Assembly: GCA_964416315.1 (NCBI GenBank)
Contig: CAYQDR010000178.1
Span: 1-6,333, forward strand
Length of the DNA: 6,333 nt
From: CAYQDR01 sp964416315
GTDB taxonomy: Bacteria; Methylomirabilota; Methylomirabilia; Rokubacteriales; DASRDR01
Direction of reading: 5' to 3'
Position numbers and translations under genes: made by a program. Positions 5,953 through 6,333 of the stretch are shown piece after piece; position 1 is the first letter of the stretch; every line of letters begins with the position of its first letter. The notes beneath the pieces were generated by a model that was not told where the DNA came from, made no database searches, and worked only from the letters and a program-made list of their open reading frames with translations.

Positions 5953-6333
5953 TCAGGGGCTTCGGGTTGCGCCACCCGGCAGGGGGTGGCTGGGGAGGGC
6001 CTCGGCCCTCCGGCCGGGGTCATCCGTGTGCGGTCGGGCCGCGGCCGGGCCCTCGGCCCCGGCCCGTGGGTGCGCGAACCGGAACTCCCGCGCCGCCGCG
6101 AGGCGGCGGTACGAGCCGAAGCGGGCCTCCGCGTCCGGGACGAGGTCGAGCGGGCTCGGCTCGTCCGCCCGTTCGTCGGCATAGACCTTGAGGATCTCGT
6201 AGGTCGTACCGCGCTGGGCCGGGACGCGCCCGAGGTCGCGCGCGATCCGCCGCAGCTCGGCGGGTGGCACGAGCTGGCCGTACGGCGCGCCGGCCGCCGT
6301 GGAGATGCTCTCGTTGATGAGGGTGCCGCCGAG
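5953..6333 (-). CDS. cofH: FO synthase, CofH/FbiC-type C-terminal end (partial)
   Basis: The gene enters from the right edge; only its last 126 codons are seen, so no start is assigned. The first 48 visible residues, LGGTLINESISTAAGAPYGQ followed by AELRRIARDLGRVPAQRGTTYEIL, match the C-terminal end of CofH and of the second half of FbiC, radical-SAM enzymes that, with CofG activity, form the deazaflavin FO from a tyrosine and a 5-amino-6-ribitylamino-uracil precursor. The related menaquinone enzyme MqnC has a similar end, but the F420 genes beside it favour CofH. The radical-SAM CxxxCxxC motif and the CofG part lie outside the window, so stand-alone CofH versus a fused FbiC cannot be decided. 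After EIL the frame continues 78 residues: KVYADERADEPSP and FGSYRRLAAAREF look protein-like, while the last 40 or so are Pro/Arg/Ala/His-rich and encoded over two strong hairpins, as if the original stop had been lost. It ends 14 bases before HU. Confidence 0.75.
   Translation of the reverse strand, partial: LGGTLINESISTAAGAPYGQLVPPAELRRIARDLGRVPAQRGTTYEILKVYADERADEPSPLDLVPDAEARFGSYRRLAAAREFRFAHPRAGAEGPAAARPHTDDPGRRAEALPSHPLPGGATRSP
5971..6011 (-). promoter_or_regulatory. Tandem hairpins before the HU gene, within the FO synthase ORF tail
   Basis: GCCACCC (5971-5977) pairs with GGGTGGC (5984-5990) around a 6-base loop. Three bases on, GGAGGGCC (5994-6001) pairs with GGCCCTCC (6004-6011), leaving a tight 4-base turn if the innermost pair is open. 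They lie 33-73 bases upstream of the HU start codon. Two adjacent strong stems are typical of non-coding DNA (terminator of the upstream gene or a structured HU leader) but here lie inside an open frame. Which role applies is not decided by the sequence. Confidence 0.5.

Noticed and set aside
5255..6184. 309-codon + strand frame opposite the GNAT-like and HU genes
   Set aside because: It is antisense to a clear HU gene, of biased composition and has no family match by eye.
6190..6333. MqnC (menaquinone biosynthesis) instead of CofH
   Set aside because: The ends of the two families are similar, but the neighbouring cofD and cofCE make the F420 enzyme much more likely. The choice stays provisional because the radical-SAM core is outside the window.

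Overview
The window is strongly GC-rich bacterial DNA (not counted, but nearly every third codon position in the real genes is G or C, so long spurious frames appear on both strands). It holds two unrelated blocks that converge near position 2400-2600. No tRNA, rRNA, CRISPR array, transposase or integrase is visible. The organism cannot be fixed from the sequence alone. High GC, bacterial F420 biosynthesis without the mycobacterial FbiB architecture, a PEP-CTERM/autotransporter-type repeat protein and an intergenic CCCTCTCCCC/GGGGAGAGGG element together suggest an uncultivated soil or sediment lineage of the Rokubacteria/Methylomirabilota/Tectomicrobia kind. That placement is inference, not a result.

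Left block (+ strand): one large gene (173-2383) encodes a secreted, repeat-built beta-solenoid protein. It has a signal peptide, at least eight short Gly/Asp/Val-rich repeats of the T5SS/PEP-CTERM-associated type, a passenger-end-like segment and a C-terminal 'IDIKPGSFPNSIN' domain with a DVNGDGRLDL calcium-type loop. It lacks both an autotransporter barrel and a PEP-CTERM sorting tail. A 221-base gap (2384-2604) follows, with several hairpins that could end transcription from both sides.

Right block (- strand, read from right to left): the 3' end of a CofH/FbiC-type FO synthase (5953-6333, cut by the window edge), an HU-family DNA-binding protein (5642-5938), a GNAT-like protein of unknown role (5074-5625), cofD (3996-4928) and a cofC-cofE fusion (2605-3999). 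FO synthase makes the deazaflavin chromophore. The CofC half activates the phosphate-containing three-carbon acid with GTP, CofD transfers it to FO to give F420-0 (or dehydro-F420-0), and the CofE half adds glutamates. The block therefore carries the dedicated F420 steps in pathway order, except that the first FO synthase half lies outside the window or does not exist here and no dehydro-F420 reductase is seen. cofD and cofCE overlap by ATGA. HU and the GNAT-like gene interrupt the pathway genes with short spacings, while about 145 bases with a direct-repeat-flanked hairpin and a tiny leader ORF lie in front of cofD.

Main points for a second look are the CofC-CofE fusion, the long non-conserved-looking tail of the FO synthase ORF that runs through two strong hairpins, the repeat/leader region before cofD, and the unusual C-terminal architecture of the secreted repeat protein.
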